A DNA stretch of 64,000 nucleotides, taken from assembly GCF_003208175.1 (NCBI RefSeq), contig NZ_QKMR01000005.1, forward strand, positions 124,001 through 188,000. The letters run 5' to 3'. Shown in pieces: positions 16,271 through 24,548 of this stretch. The notes beneath the pieces were generated by a model. The model searched no databases and had not been told where the DNA came from. It saw only the letters and a program-made list of their open reading frames with translations. Made by a program: the position numbers and the translations under genes. The DNA is from Ruminiclostridium sufflavum DSM 19573. GTDB lineage: Bacteria; Bacillota; Clostridia; Acetivibrionales; DSM-1351. Position 1 is the first letter of the stretch. Every line of letters starts with the position of its first letter.

Positions 16271-17545
16271 ATGAACTATGAAGAAGCAATGAAATACATA
16301 CATGGTACCCTTAAATTCGGAAGCAGGCTTGGGCTTGACAATATTGGAAGGCTAATGGAATTTATGGGAAATCCCCAGAAAAAATTAAAATATGTGCATG
16401 TTGCCGGAACAAATGGAAAAGGCTCTGTCACTTCCTTTATAAGTAATATATTAATAAGTTCCGGCTATAAGACAGGTGTATTTACATCTCCGTATATACA
16501 AAGGTTTACCGAGAGAATTAAAATAGATGACAAGGAAATAGAGCATGAGGAATTAACAGATATAATTGCGTTTATAAAATCCAGAATTGACTTAATGCTG
16601 GACGGAGGCTTTGAGCATCCAACAGAATTTGAAATTATTACTGCGGCTGCATTTGAGTATTTTTATAGAAATAATTGTGATATAGCCGTACTGGAAGTAG
16701 GTCTTGGGGGAAGATTCGATTCAACAAATATAATAGAAGCTCCTGAGGTCTGCGTTATAACAACTATCAGTCTGGACCATACCGACATACTGGGGAAAAC
16801 CATTGGAGAAATTGCTTTTCAAAAAGCGGGGATAATCAAGCATAACAGCGATACAGTAATATATCCCCAGGAGCCGGAGGCGGAAGAGGTTTTTGAAAGA
16901 GTTTGCAAAAGTCAGAAGGCCATATTGCACAAAGCCAGTTTTAAAACTTTGAAGCTAAAGGAATACGGCATTGAAGGACAGCTGTTTGATTATAAGGACT
17001 ATAAAAATTTAAATACAAAGCTTTTAGGAGATCACCAGCTGAATAATGCCGCATTAGCTGTTGATGCCTGTGAAGTTTTGTCTTTAAAGGGTTTCAATAT
17101 TGATAATGAAAGCATAAGAAACGGTATTGCAAGGACAATATGGCCGGGAAGGCTTGAAATAATAAATAAAAATCCTCTGATACTGATAGACGGCGCACAC
17201 AACTTTGAGGGCGGAAGGGCTTTGAATGCAGCGTTGGACAGATACTTTGCTGATAAAGACAAAATTTTTATCGCAGGTTTTCTTAAGGATAAGGATTACC
17301 GGAATACAATGGAAATGCTGTCTGAAAAGGCAAAGCTTATAATTACGGTTACACCGGATAATGACAGAGCATTGAAATCAAGTGAGCTTGCAGAAGTACT
17401 GAAATGTTTTTCAAAGAAGGTTAAGGACGGAATTACTGTTGAAAACAGCTTGAAGCTGGCATATGAAGCAATTGACGGGAATAGTGTGATTTGTGCATTC
17501 GGATCACTGTATATGATTGGTAAAATAAGAGGGTTATATAAATAA
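16271..17545 (+). CDS. folC: Folylpolyglutamate synthase / dihydrofolate synthase
   Basis: 424 aa. It adds glutamate to dihydropteroate or to folates, using ATP, in the cytoplasm. The Mur-ligase-type P-loop is HVAGTNGKGSVTSFIS (about 43-58). The family stretch TGVFTSPYIQRFTERIKI follows. Later motifs are EVGLGGRFDSTN (about 141-152), DHTDILGKTIGEIAFQKAGI with the carbamylated-Lys region, and the C-terminal ligase domain with WPGRLEI and LIDGAHNFEGGRAL. GGAGG precedes the ATG by about nine bases. The length is normal for the family. A separate Mur ligase is excluded by the LGGRFDSTN and TSPY motifs. Confidence 0.96.
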   Translation: MNYEEAMKYIHGTLKFGSRLGLDNIGRLMEFMGNPQKKLKYVHVAGTNGKGSVTSFISNILISSGYKTGVFTSPYIQRFTERIKIDDKEIEHEELTDIIAFIKSRIDLMLDGGFEHPTEFEIITAAAFEYFYRNNCDIAVLEVGLGGRFDSTNIIEAPEVCVITTISLDHTDILGKTIGEIAFQKAGIIKHNSDTVIYPQEPEAEEVFERVCKSQKAILHKASFKTLKLKEYGIEGQLFDYKDYKNLNTKLLGDHQLNNAALAVDACEVLSLKGFNIDNESIRNGIARTIWPGRLEIINKNPLILIDGAHNFEGGRALNAALDRYFADKDKIFIAGFLKDKDYRNTMEMLSEKAKLIITVTPDNDRALKSSELAEVLKCFSKKVKDGITVENSLKLAYEAIDGNSVICAFGSLYMIGKIRGLYK

Positions 17546-17623
17546 AGAATATAATACAAAGGATAACATATAAAAGTATATTATAATGAAAAAATTAAAA
17601 TACTTTGAAGGGAGCTAATGTTC

Positions 17624-18748
17624 ATGGATTTAGATCAGGAAATTAGAGGCTTCAAACCAATAGACTTGGAAAAATATTCTCAAAATAATGAAGCAACCGA
17701 TACAGTTGTCAAATCAGTGGAATTATACAATAAGGCCGTAGAGTATCTGAAATCGGGAAACGAAGATATTGCAATGATTGAATTGAAAAAGGTTGTGTCT
17801 GTTAATCCAAATTTTTATGAAGCTGTAAATTTACTGGGGCTATGCTATGCGTATACAAACCAGCCGGAAAAAGCAGAGGAGCTTTTCGGAAGCATTGTTC
17901 AAAAAGAGAACAATGCTATAAAGGCAGCAGATTATCTGAATTTTATCAGTATAAGTGAAAACGGTTCTTACAAAAAGGCCGGGAGATTAAAGCAGACTGC
18001 TAATGATCTGGGCTCAAATAAATCCTTAAAGGAGCTTTCAAAAAAAAGCACTGCCAATGAGAAAAACGTATTGGCTGAAAACCTTGTTCTTGAGAAAATA
18101 AAATCAGGATTTACCAAGCCTTATATTGTTATGATTATAAATGTTGTCAGTATTATTTGTCTGATAGCGGCTATAATACTTTTTGCTGCCTCAAGAAGGG
18201 ATGCCGGAAAGGTGGACACAGGCTCAGAGCCGGCGGTTAGTGCACAGAACCAATCGGAGGCTGGCAAGACCTCTGCGGAGCTTGAAAAAATAAAAGACCA
18301 GCTTGCTGCGGCCAATGGCAAATTAAAGCAATATGAGCTTTCGGAACAGGTTTCCAATGTATCTGCTCTTTATGCACAAAAAAAATATATAGAGGCTGCA
18401 GATAAATTATTAGCTCTCAAGGCTGATGAATTTACCGGCGATTTAAAGACCCAATATGATTCCATAAGAAAAAAAGTACTTTTAAATGCTGCCAGCCAGC
18501 TGACTGCAGACGGGAATACTCTGTATAAAAGCAAAAAGTATCCTGAAGCTGTAAAGAAGCTTGAAAAGGTTTTTACCTTGGGTGATAACTGGGAGTTTGC
18601 CGATAAAGCACTGTATATTTTAGGCAAAAGCTATGTGGAGGTAAATGATTTGCAGAAGGCTGCAGCAGCATATCAGAAGCTTATAGACGGATATCCCGAA
18701 TCTTCCTATGTAAAATATGCAAAAAGCAGGCTTAGTGAAATTCAATAG
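17624..18748 (+). CDS. TPR-repeat membrane protein (tetratricopeptide, single membrane span)
   Basis: 374 aa. ATG 17624 has GGGAG at a proper distance; ATG 17618 is too close to it. Residues about 30-110 contain tetratricopeptide repeats (YNKAVEYLKSGNEDIAMIELKKVV and VNLLGLCYAYTNQPEKAEELFG). A single membrane span lies at about 168-190 (YIVMIINVVSIICLIAAIIL). An Ala/Ser/Glu-rich linker and a coiled coil (LEKIKDQLAAANGKLKQYE) come next. More TPR-like repeats sit at the C-terminus (EFADKALYILGKSYVEV, LQKAAAAYQKLIDGYPESSYV), resembling YbgF/Tol-Pal TPRs. The likely topology is cytoplasmic N-terminus and external C-terminal repeats, a scaffold for protein contacts. No specific function can be assigned. 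Confidence 0.85.
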   Translation: MDLDQEIRGFKPIDLEKYSQNNEATDTVVKSVELYNKAVEYLKSGNEDIAMIELKKVVSVNPNFYEAVNLLGLCYAYTNQPEKAEELFGSIVQKENNAIKAADYLNFISISENGSYKKAGRLKQTANDLGSNKSLKELSKKSTANEKNVLAENLVLEKIKSGFTKPYIVMIINVVSIICLIAAIILFAASRRDAGKVDTGSEPAVSAQNQSEAGKTSAELEKIKDQLAAANGKLKQYELSEQVSNVSALYAQKKYIEAADKLLALKADEFTGDLKTQYDSIRKKVLLNAASQLTADGNTLYKSKKYPEAVKKLEKVFTLGDNWEFADKALYILGKSYVEVNDLQKAAAAYQKLIDGYPESSYVKYAKSRLSEIQ

Positions 18749-18828
18749 CTGATAGGGCAGTATATTGCCGCAGCATTTACCATTCAATTCCTGTTAAAGC
18801 TTTTGCACTATAGAGAACGAAATATCAA

Positions 18829-18893
18829 GGCTGTTGCAAAATATATATAAACCTCTAATGCGGCGGGTATAATATTTTGCATACAGCCTTTTA
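18829..18893 (+). terminator. Long hairpin, probable terminator
   Basis: GGCTGTTGCAAAATATATATA pairs with TATAATATTTTGCATACAGCC over about 20 bp with small mismatches, followed by TTTTAATTT. It lies 80 bases after the TPR gene. Confidence 0.65.
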
Positions 18894-18990
18894 ATTTAAA
18901 AATCAATGCTTGTAGGATTGTACATTATACTAATTAATAAAAAACGATAATATATATACATTAGATACATTTTTCTGAGGGGATTTGGAA

Positions 18991-20076
18991 ATGAGAGGTG
19001 CCAAGCGTGCATTAAATATTGTATTCAGTGGAGGAGAAACTAATTCATTAGCATTTGTCGGAGCATATGAGGAGCTTGAAAAAAAATATAGTGTTCTTGG
19101 AAATATTGCAGGTGTATCTACGGGAGCCTTGGCTGCGGCGTTGATTGGAGCGGGATATTCTGCGGCGGAGCTGAAGGAATTGCTTGATAATTTTGATTTC
19201 AATAGTTTGAAGCTTAGAAAAAACAAATTTCTGGATATATCAATAGCAGAAAAAATCAGAAGCATGGCTGAAGGGAAAAAGTGGTTAAATGATAATGACC
19301 TCTTCGTATTGCTGCATAAGCAGGATTATCCTGAGCTTCAGCATATAAAGAGAGAAAACGGTGATTTTAAAGGAACCAGAGGCAATTTCCTGATTAATTT
19401 GATTGCATTCAGTCAAAAAAATGCTTTTATAAATGGCGAGCTTTTTGAAAAATGGGTAGCTCAGCTTCTTGCAAATAAAGGAATTTATACTTTTAATGAT
19501 TTAAGGGGAGGTATTACGGATAAGGTAAACCCTCGGGGATACAAGGTCAGAATGACTGCGGTGGATGCAAATATTGGAAAGGTAATAGTACTGCCTGATG
19601 ATATTGCGGTTTATAATATTGAGCCTGATAAGCTTGAGGTGGCACGGGCGGTAAGAATGAGCATGTGTATGCCTTTTATATTTGAGCCTGTTGTTCAAAT
19701 GAAAAAGGAAAATAACAGCTTAAAGCCTCATTATATTATTGACGGAGGTGTACTGGATAATTTTCCGGTGTGGCTTATAGACAGCACCCAGATAAATAGC
19801 ATAGCGGGCTTTAAATTAATTGAAAGGCAGTCAAAGGATTTTATGCAGGAAGAAAAGCTTTTGAAAAAATTAATTATAGTATCCCATGATACAGGGGTTC
19901 CGAAAAATTCATATAATATTGATAATATTGCGTTTATCAATACCGGCTTTATATCAACGGTGTATTCGGCCCTGTCTGAAAAAGAAATTATATATCTGTA
20001 TAATCAGGGGAAAGCATCGGTTCAAAAGCTTATTATTGGTATGCAAAAGAAAAATCAAGGGTGGAGAGTTTTTTAA
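18991..20076 (+). CDS. Patatin-like phospholipase
   Basis: 361 aa from ATG 18991 (GAGGGG eight bases upstream; a TTG at 18985 is too close to it). Patatin-family lipid acyl hydrolases use a Ser-Asp dyad. The oxyanion loop is degenerate: SGGETNSLAFVGAYEEL replaces the usual GGGxxG. The nucleophile elbow is GVSTG (GxSxG), and the Asp lies in IDGGVLDNFPVWLID (DGG). The order and spacing (Ser near residue 48, Asp near 251) are normal. There is no signal peptide, so it acts in the cytoplasm or at the membrane face. It stands alone after a terminator. The substrate is unknown; a membrane phospholipid is the default guess. Confidence 0.93.
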   Translation: MRGAKRALNIVFSGGETNSLAFVGAYEELEKKYSVLGNIAGVSTGALAAALIGAGYSAAELKELLDNFDFNSLKLRKNKFLDISIAEKIRSMAEGKKWLNDNDLFVLLHKQDYPELQHIKRENGDFKGTRGNFLINLIAFSQKNAFINGELFEKWVAQLLANKGIYTFNDLRGGITDKVNPRGYKVRMTAVDANIGKVIVLPDDIAVYNIEPDKLEVARAVRMSMCMPFIFEPVVQMKKENNSLKPHYIIDGGVLDNFPVWLIDSTQINSIAGFKLIERQSKDFMQEEKLLKKLIIVSHDTGVPKNSYNIDNIAFINTGFISTVYSALSEKEIIYLYNQGKASVQKLIIGMQKKNQGWRVF

Positions 20077-20182
20077 ACGGCTGTATATCAACCTTTAATC
20101 AGCTATATTAAGATTGCTTTTTTTTAGGATTTATTATATTATTTAGTCTGGTAGAACTTAAAATTGTCTGAATTACATTACC

Positions 20183-20287
20183 AAAGTCAATTGCCATTGA
20201 GAGCCTTTGCGGCGGCGGTATGGCGTTTTCTCAGACACAGGTTGCCGCTTTTAACACAGGTTGGACTTCAATTAAGCGTAATTGATT
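20183..20287 (+). repeat. Dispersed repeat, diverged whole copy
   Basis: An L end (AAAGTCAATTGCCATTGAGA, then GCCTTTGCGG) and, about 80 bases on, a degraded R end (GCGTAATTGATT). Size and layout resemble the 118-bp copy at 32725. The R end overlaps the -35 region of the thrC promoter. Confidence 0.6.
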
Positions 20288-20310
20288 TTATGAATTTAAG
20301 GGAATATAAT
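20282..20310 (+). promoter_or_regulatory. Candidate promoter of thrC
   Basis: TTGATT (20282-20287), a 17-base spacer and TATAAT (20305-20310) lie 40 bases before ATG 20351. The -35 hexamer is part of the repeat's R end. Confidence 0.55.
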
Positions 20311-20350
20311 TCTATTATGCGATAGATTTATTATTTCGTGGGAGGTAAAG

Positions 20351-21850
20351 ATGTTATATAGAAGTACCAGAGGAAAATGTGCAAGCGTTAGCTCGGCAGA
20401 AGCCATAAAGAAGGGCCTTGCATCAGACGGCGGGTTATTTGTGCCTGAAAATATAATTCACTTTGATAATGAGCAAATTTTAAAAATTAGTAAACAAAGC
20501 TATCAGGAAAGAGCTTTAAGTATATTAGAAGGATATCTGGACGATTATACCGCGAGTGAGCTTAGGGATTGTGTCAGCAAGGCATATACAGCTCAGAAGT
20601 TTGAAACGGAGGCTATTGCACCCTTGCACAAATTGTATGATTCGGTTAACATACTTGAGCTTTGGCATGGACCTACGAGTGCTTTTAAGGATATGGCCCT
20701 TCAAATACTTCCTCATTTTCTTGTAAAAGCCTTGCAGAAAACAGGGGAAAACAAGGAAATTGTTATTCTTGTCGCAACTTCCGGAGATACCGGAAAAGCT
20801 GCCCTTGAAGGTTTTAAGGATGTCGAGGGTACAAAAATTATTGTCTTTTTCCCAAATCAAGGCGTCAGCGAAATTCAAAGGATGCAGATGGTAACGCAGG
20901 AGGGCGGCAACACATACGCAATTGCGGTAAACGGAAATTTTGACGATGCTCAGAACGGTGTTAAAAAAATATTTGGTGATAAGGATGTTCTGAAATTAAT
21001 GGAGGACAACGGATATAAGTTTTCTTCCGCAAACTCTATCAATTGGGGCAGACTTGTTCCACAGATAGTTTATTACTTTTCTGCATATGCTGATATGCTT
21101 AAAAATAAGGAAATTCAAGTGGGAGATAAGATAAATTTTGTTGTGCCTACAGGTAATTTCGGAAATATACTGGCGGCATATTACGCAATGCAGATGGGCT
21201 TGCCGGTAAATAAGCTGGTTTGTGCATCAAATGACAATAATGTTTTGACCGACTTTATTAATACTGGTATATACAATAAAAACAGGGCTTTCAAGAAAAC
21301 TCTGTCTCCGTCTATGGACATTCTGATATCAAGCAATCTGGAAAGACTTTTATATTTGATTACAGACGGCAATTCCGGAATGGTAAGTGAATGGATGGGC
21401 AAGCTGAACAGTGAAGGCTTGTATGAAGTGGATCAGGATACAAAGAAGAAGATTCAGAATATATTCTGGGCTGACTACTCAAATGACAGTGATACTTTGA
21501 AGACGATAGAAAGTGTTTATCTTGAAACCGGATATGTGTTGGATACTCATACTGCCGTTGCGGTAGATGTATACGATAAATACGTTATTTCAACAAGTGA
21601 TGTAACAAAGGCTGTAATTGTTTCAACAGCCAGCCCGTACAAGTTTAACGAGAGTGTAGTCAAAGCTGTTTCAGGGGAAGAGGCTATTGCGGGCAAGTCC
21701 GAGTTTGAGCTTTTAGCGGTGCTGAATGAGAAATCAGGGCTCAAAATTCCTGAGCCTTTGAAGGCGCTTAAGGATAAGCCTGTTATTCATAAGGAAACCT
21801 GTGAGCCTGCCCAGATGGTTAATAAGGTAAAAGAAACCCTTCATATTTGA
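20351..21850 (+). CDS. thrC: Threonine synthase
   Basis: 499 aa, the long form of the PLP-dependent enzyme that converts O-phosphohomoserine to threonine. The N-terminus MLYRSTRGKCASVSSAEAIK and GLASDGGLFVPE are characteristic of this subgroup. The PLP-binding lysine lies in GPTSAFKDMALQI (about 114-126). The phosphate loop is LVATSGDTGKAALEGF, and FVVPTGNFGN follows near 262. GGGAGG precedes the ATG. It ends at a terminator but lies beside an ACT-domain regulator and homoserine dehydrogenase, so the threonine branch is clustered here. No thrB lies in this window. Confidence 0.97.
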   Translation: MLYRSTRGKCASVSSAEAIKKGLASDGGLFVPENIIHFDNEQILKISKQSYQERALSILEGYLDDYTASELRDCVSKAYTAQKFETEAIAPLHKLYDSVNILELWHGPTSAFKDMALQILPHFLVKALQKTGENKEIVILVATSGDTGKAALEGFKDVEGTKIIVFFPNQGVSEIQRMQMVTQEGGNTYAIAVNGNFDDAQNGVKKIFGDKDVLKLMEDNGYKFSSANSINWGRLVPQIVYYFSAYADMLKNKEIQVGDKINFVVPTGNFGNILAAYYAMQMGLPVNKLVCASNDNNVLTDFINTGIYNKNRAFKKTLSPSMDILISSNLERLLYLITDGNSGMVSEWMGKLNSEGLYEVDQDTKKKIQNIFWADYSNDSDTLKTIESVYLETGYVLDTHTAVAVDVYDKYVISTSDVTKAVIVSTASPYKFNESVVKAVSGEEAIAGKSEFELLAVLNEKSGLKIPEPLKALKDKPVIHKETCEPAQMVNKVKETLHI

Positions 21851-21876
21851 AAATAAACGGTTAAATTAAAAGCATT

Positions 21877-21923
21877 AAAAAAGATATGTTAAGCTTGTTA
21901 ATCAGGTTAATATATCTTTTTTT
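21877..21923 (+). terminator. Terminator of thrC
   Basis: An AT-rich stem (AAAAAAGATATGTTAA / TTAATATATCTTTTTTT) with a 14-base loop and T7 tail, 26 bases after the stop codon. Confidence 0.8.
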
Positions 21924-21925
21924 GG

Positions 21926-21954
21926 TTGCAAAGAAAAAGAAAATGTGCTAATAT
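21926..21954 (+). promoter_or_regulatory. Candidate promoter of the ACT-domain gene
   Basis: TTGCAA, a 17-base spacer and TAATAT, placed directly after the thrC terminator and 48 bases before ATG 22002. Confidence 0.5.
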
Positions 21955-22001
21955 ATCACCAAGGAAAAACAATTGTACGTATTAGGCGGACAGGAGGGCA
22001 T

Positions 22002-22442
22002 ATGAAGCAGGAATCAGTTTTTTTTCTGGTTGATTCATTTATTTTACCTGAAGTATTTTCAAAGGTGATAGAAGTCAAGAAAATATTGAGCACAGGCAAG
22101 ATAAAAACTGTCAATGATGCTGTTAAAGAGGTCGGAATCAGCAGAAGTGCCTACTATAAGTATAAAGATTATATATTTCCGTTCTATGAGACATCAAGAG
22201 GGAAGGTTTTAACACTTTTTTTTGTGGTTGAAGACTTTTCGGGTATTCTATCAAGTATTATTGATAGAATAGCATCTGCGAAGGCTAATATTTTGACTAT
22301 AAATCAAAATATTCCAATCAATGGGCTGGCAGATGTTACTGTTTCCATTGAAACCTTTGAAATGAAGGATGATATGCAGAAGCTGATGACAGAGATTGAA
22401 AAAATTGAGGGTGTCAGGAGATGTGAAATCTTGGCAAGGTAA
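22002..22442 (+). CDS. ACT-domain protein, PheB/UPF0735 family
   Basis: 146 aa from ATG 22002, which has AGGAGGG upstream; a longer frame from 21945 has no site. The N-terminal half has a helix-turn-helix-like stretch (TVNDAVKEVGISRSAYYKYKDYIFPF). The C-terminal half is an ACT domain (VLTLFFVVEDFSGILSSIIDRIASAKANILTIN). ACT domains bind amino acids. In Bacillus the homologue PheB precedes pheA; here it sits between thrC and hom, so sensing of threonine or another aspartate-family amino acid is a reasonable inference. The mechanism is unknown, and whether it binds DNA has not been shown as far as I know. Confidence 0.9.
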   Translation: MKQESVFFLVDSFILPEVFSKVIEVKKILSTGKIKTVNDAVKEVGISRSAYYKYKDYIFPFYETSRGKVLTLFFVVEDFSGILSSIIDRIASAKANILTINQNIPINGLADVTVSIETFEMKDDMQKLMTEIEKIEGVRRCEILAR

Positions 22443-22567
22443 CAGCTCGAAAATAAAGTTAGTGCAAACATGGCGTATTTTCCAGCTCGAAAACAGAGTT
22501 AGAGGTTAGCTTGAAAGAAATGTGGAGGTTTAGAATTAAGATTGCGTACCGCCACATTGCTTTACTA

Positions 22568-22604
22568 TAAATTTTGTGCCGAAAATTCGGCGTTGGAGGT
22601 TAGT
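22568..22604 (+). promoter_or_regulatory. Shared hairpin/RBS leader, copy 2
   Basis: AAATTTTGTGCC begins the leader. The hairpin is GCCGAA-AA-TTCGGC, and GTTGGAGGTTAGT runs into ATG 22605. It matches the leaders of the LacI regulator and ruvB. Confidence 0.5.
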
Positions 22605-23852
22605 ATGATTAATGTAGCTATTTTAGGTTTTGGAGTTGTAGGCTGCGGAGTTGCGGAGGTCCTTAAAATAAATAGTGACAGTATAGCACAGCGTGCCGGA
22701 CAGGAGATAAAGGTTAAATGGATTCTGGATATTCGTGACTTCCCGGATAGTCCGTATTCCGATTTATTAACTAAAAATGCAGAGGATGTATTTAATGACA
22801 GAAGTGTTGACATAGTAGTAGAAACCATAGGCGGAGCAAAAGTTGCGGCTGAGTTTACAAGAAGAGCACTTATGTCAGGGAAAAGTGTAGTTACATCAAA
22901 TAAAGAGCTTGTTGCTTCACAGGGTCCTGAGCTATTGCAGCTGGCAAAGGATAACGGGGTGAGTTATCTTTTTGAAGCGAGCGTCGGCGGAGGGATACCT
23001 ATTATAAGGCCATTGAATCAGTGCCTTGCGGCAAATGAAATTGATGGAATTACCGGTATATTGAATGGAACTACAAACTATATATTCACTAAAATGAGAA
23101 GAGAAGGCAAAAGCTTTGAAGCTGCCCTGAAGGGTGCCCAGCAGAACGGATATGCCGAACAGAACCCTACAGCGGATGTTGAGGGACATGATACTTGCAG
23201 AAAAATCGCAATATTATCTTCGATAGCATACAATGAGTTTGTTGATTCTGACAGCATATATACGGAAGGTATTACAAAGATTACGACTGAAGACATGAAA
23301 TACGCCGAGGCAATGAATGGCGTAATTAAACTGATAGCGGTAAGCAAGAGAATTAACGGCAGGATTTTTGCAAGAGTCAGTCCGGCTGTTATATCAAAGG
23401 AGCATCCCTTGGCAAATGTAGAAGATGTATTTAATGCCATAGTTGTGAAGGGTAATGCAATCGGAGATGCAATGTTCTACGGAAGAGGCGCCGGCAAAAT
23501 GCCCACAGCCAGTGCGGTTGTCGCTGATATTATAGACATAGCAAAGCACCCCGGTTCAAGTATGATGAGTGTATGGGTCAGAAAGGATAAAAATAATATT
23601 ATTGACATAGAGGACAGTCTTGCAAAATTTTTGGTAAGGGTTCAGGTTGCAGACATATCAGAAGCTAAGGGAAAAATAGCTTCTGTATTTAATCAAGAGA
23701 CAGAGTTTATAGAACTGGGCTCAAAGACTAATGAGCTTGCATTTATCACTCCGTTTGCAGCAGAAAAGGAGCTTAACGGCAGCATAAACAGGATTAAAGA
23801 AATGAATTCAATTACTGCAATATCTAATATAATCAGGATAGAAGAGGAATAA
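22605..23852 (+). CDS. hom: Homoserine dehydrogenase
   Basis: 415 aa. ATG 22605 is favoured by GGAGGT five bases upstream and by the N-terminus MINVAILGFGVVGCGV, the NAD(P)-binding glycine loop. The longer frame from 22542 adds an unconserved stretch. The enzyme reduces aspartate semialdehyde to homoserine, feeding threonine and methionine. Catalytic-domain signatures are TSNKELVA, VGGGIPIIRPL, GILNGTTNYIFTKM and NPTADVEGHDTCRKIAIL (the conserved Asp/Lys region). Residues from about 345 form an ACT domain (LVRVQVADISEAKGKIASVF), expected to allow threonine feedback. It clusters with thrC and an ACT-domain regulator. Confidence 0.97.
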   Translation: MINVAILGFGVVGCGVAEVLKINSDSIAQRAGQEIKVKWILDIRDFPDSPYSDLLTKNAEDVFNDRSVDIVVETIGGAKVAAEFTRRALMSGKSVVTSNKELVASQGPELLQLAKDNGVSYLFEASVGGGIPIIRPLNQCLAANEIDGITGILNGTTNYIFTKMRREGKSFEAALKGAQQNGYAEQNPTADVEGHDTCRKIAILSSIAYNEFVDSDSIYTEGITKITTEDMKYAEAMNGVIKLIAVSKRINGRIFARVSPAVISKEHPLANVEDVFNAIVVKGNAIGDAMFYGRGAGKMPTASAVVADIIDIAKHPGSSMMSVWVRKDKNNIIDIEDSLAKFLVRVQVADISEAKGKIASVFNQETEFIELGSKTNELAFITPFAAEKELNGSINRIKEMNSITAISNIIRIEEE

Positions 23853-23898
23853 TAAAAAATATTATATTCATTATGGAGCTTCAAGCTCTGTAAGAGCT

Positions 23899-23941
23899 TT
23901 ATTTAAACACTGCGGGTATTTTGTTTGCAGTGTTTAAATAA
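23899..23941. terminator. 15-bp perfect inverted repeat after hom
   Basis: TTATTTAAACACTGC (23899-23913) pairs perfectly with 23927-23941. There is no long T-run, so termination is likely but not certain. Confidence 0.55.
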
Positions 23942-23999
23942 GCATTAATTTGAGGATAACATTTTGTCTGGCATTATAAGAGCTGGGGGAATTAATTTA

Positions 24000-24542
24000 A
24001 TGAGTAAAGTTTCTACAAGAACATTAGTTATTAATGCATTGATGATTGCACTGGTATTTTTAATAACTTTTCTTCCGTTTTTGCATATACCAAGCCCGGT
24101 GGTGCAGGGATATTTTAATATAGGAGATGCTGTTATTATGATTACAGCTATGCTCTTGGGCAGGAAATCCGGGTTTGTTGCCGGAGCCTTCGGCTCGGCA
24201 CTGGCTGATCTGGTTTTGGGTTCATTTGTATTTGTTCCTGTCACCTTTGTTGTTAAAGGGCTTGAAGGGTATATGGTAGGGCTGATTGCCAATAAAAGCA
24301 ACAATGATACGACCTCCGTTATACGCAGACTCCTTTCTCTGGCGGCAGGGGTTTTAGTTATGGCCTCCGGATACTTTATGCTGGAGCTTTCGGTGGTAAG
24401 ATTTTTGGATGAAAATCTGGCTCTTACCGTAATTATTACAGAGCTTCCGGGAAACCTGGTACAAGGTGTTGTCAGTGCGGTATTGGCATATGTATTTATA
24501 ACAATTATAAACAGGACAAATGTTATTTATAAATTAAAATAA
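24000..24542 (+). CDS. ECF transporter S component (vitamin-uptake type)
   Basis: 180 aa from ATG 24000; GGGGGAAT lies upstream, and the longer frame from 23964 lacks a site. Six hydrophobic segments are visible, starting with TRTLVINALMIALVFLITFL. The family stretch YFNIGDAVIMITAMLLGRKSGFVAGAFGSALADLV follows, which contains the ECF S-component motif. S components bind a vitamin or cofactor precursor in the membrane and work with shared EcfA/EcfT energising subunits, none of which is in this window. No riboswitch is evident upstream, so the substrate cannot be named. Confidence 0.85.
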   Translation: MSKVSTRTLVINALMIALVFLITFLPFLHIPSPVVQGYFNIGDAVIMITAMLLGRKSGFVAGAFGSALADLVLGSFVFVPVTFVVKGLEGYMVGLIANKSNNDTTSVIRRLLSLAAGVLVMASGYFMLELSVVRFLDENLALTVIITELPGNLVQGVVSAVLAYVFITIINRTNVIYKLK

Positions 24543-24548
24543 TATATT

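Noticed and set aside
23853-23999. Riboswitch upstream of the ECF S component
   Set aside because: Only a simple 15-bp hairpin is seen; no TPP, FMN, cobalamin or other known core motif is recognisable.
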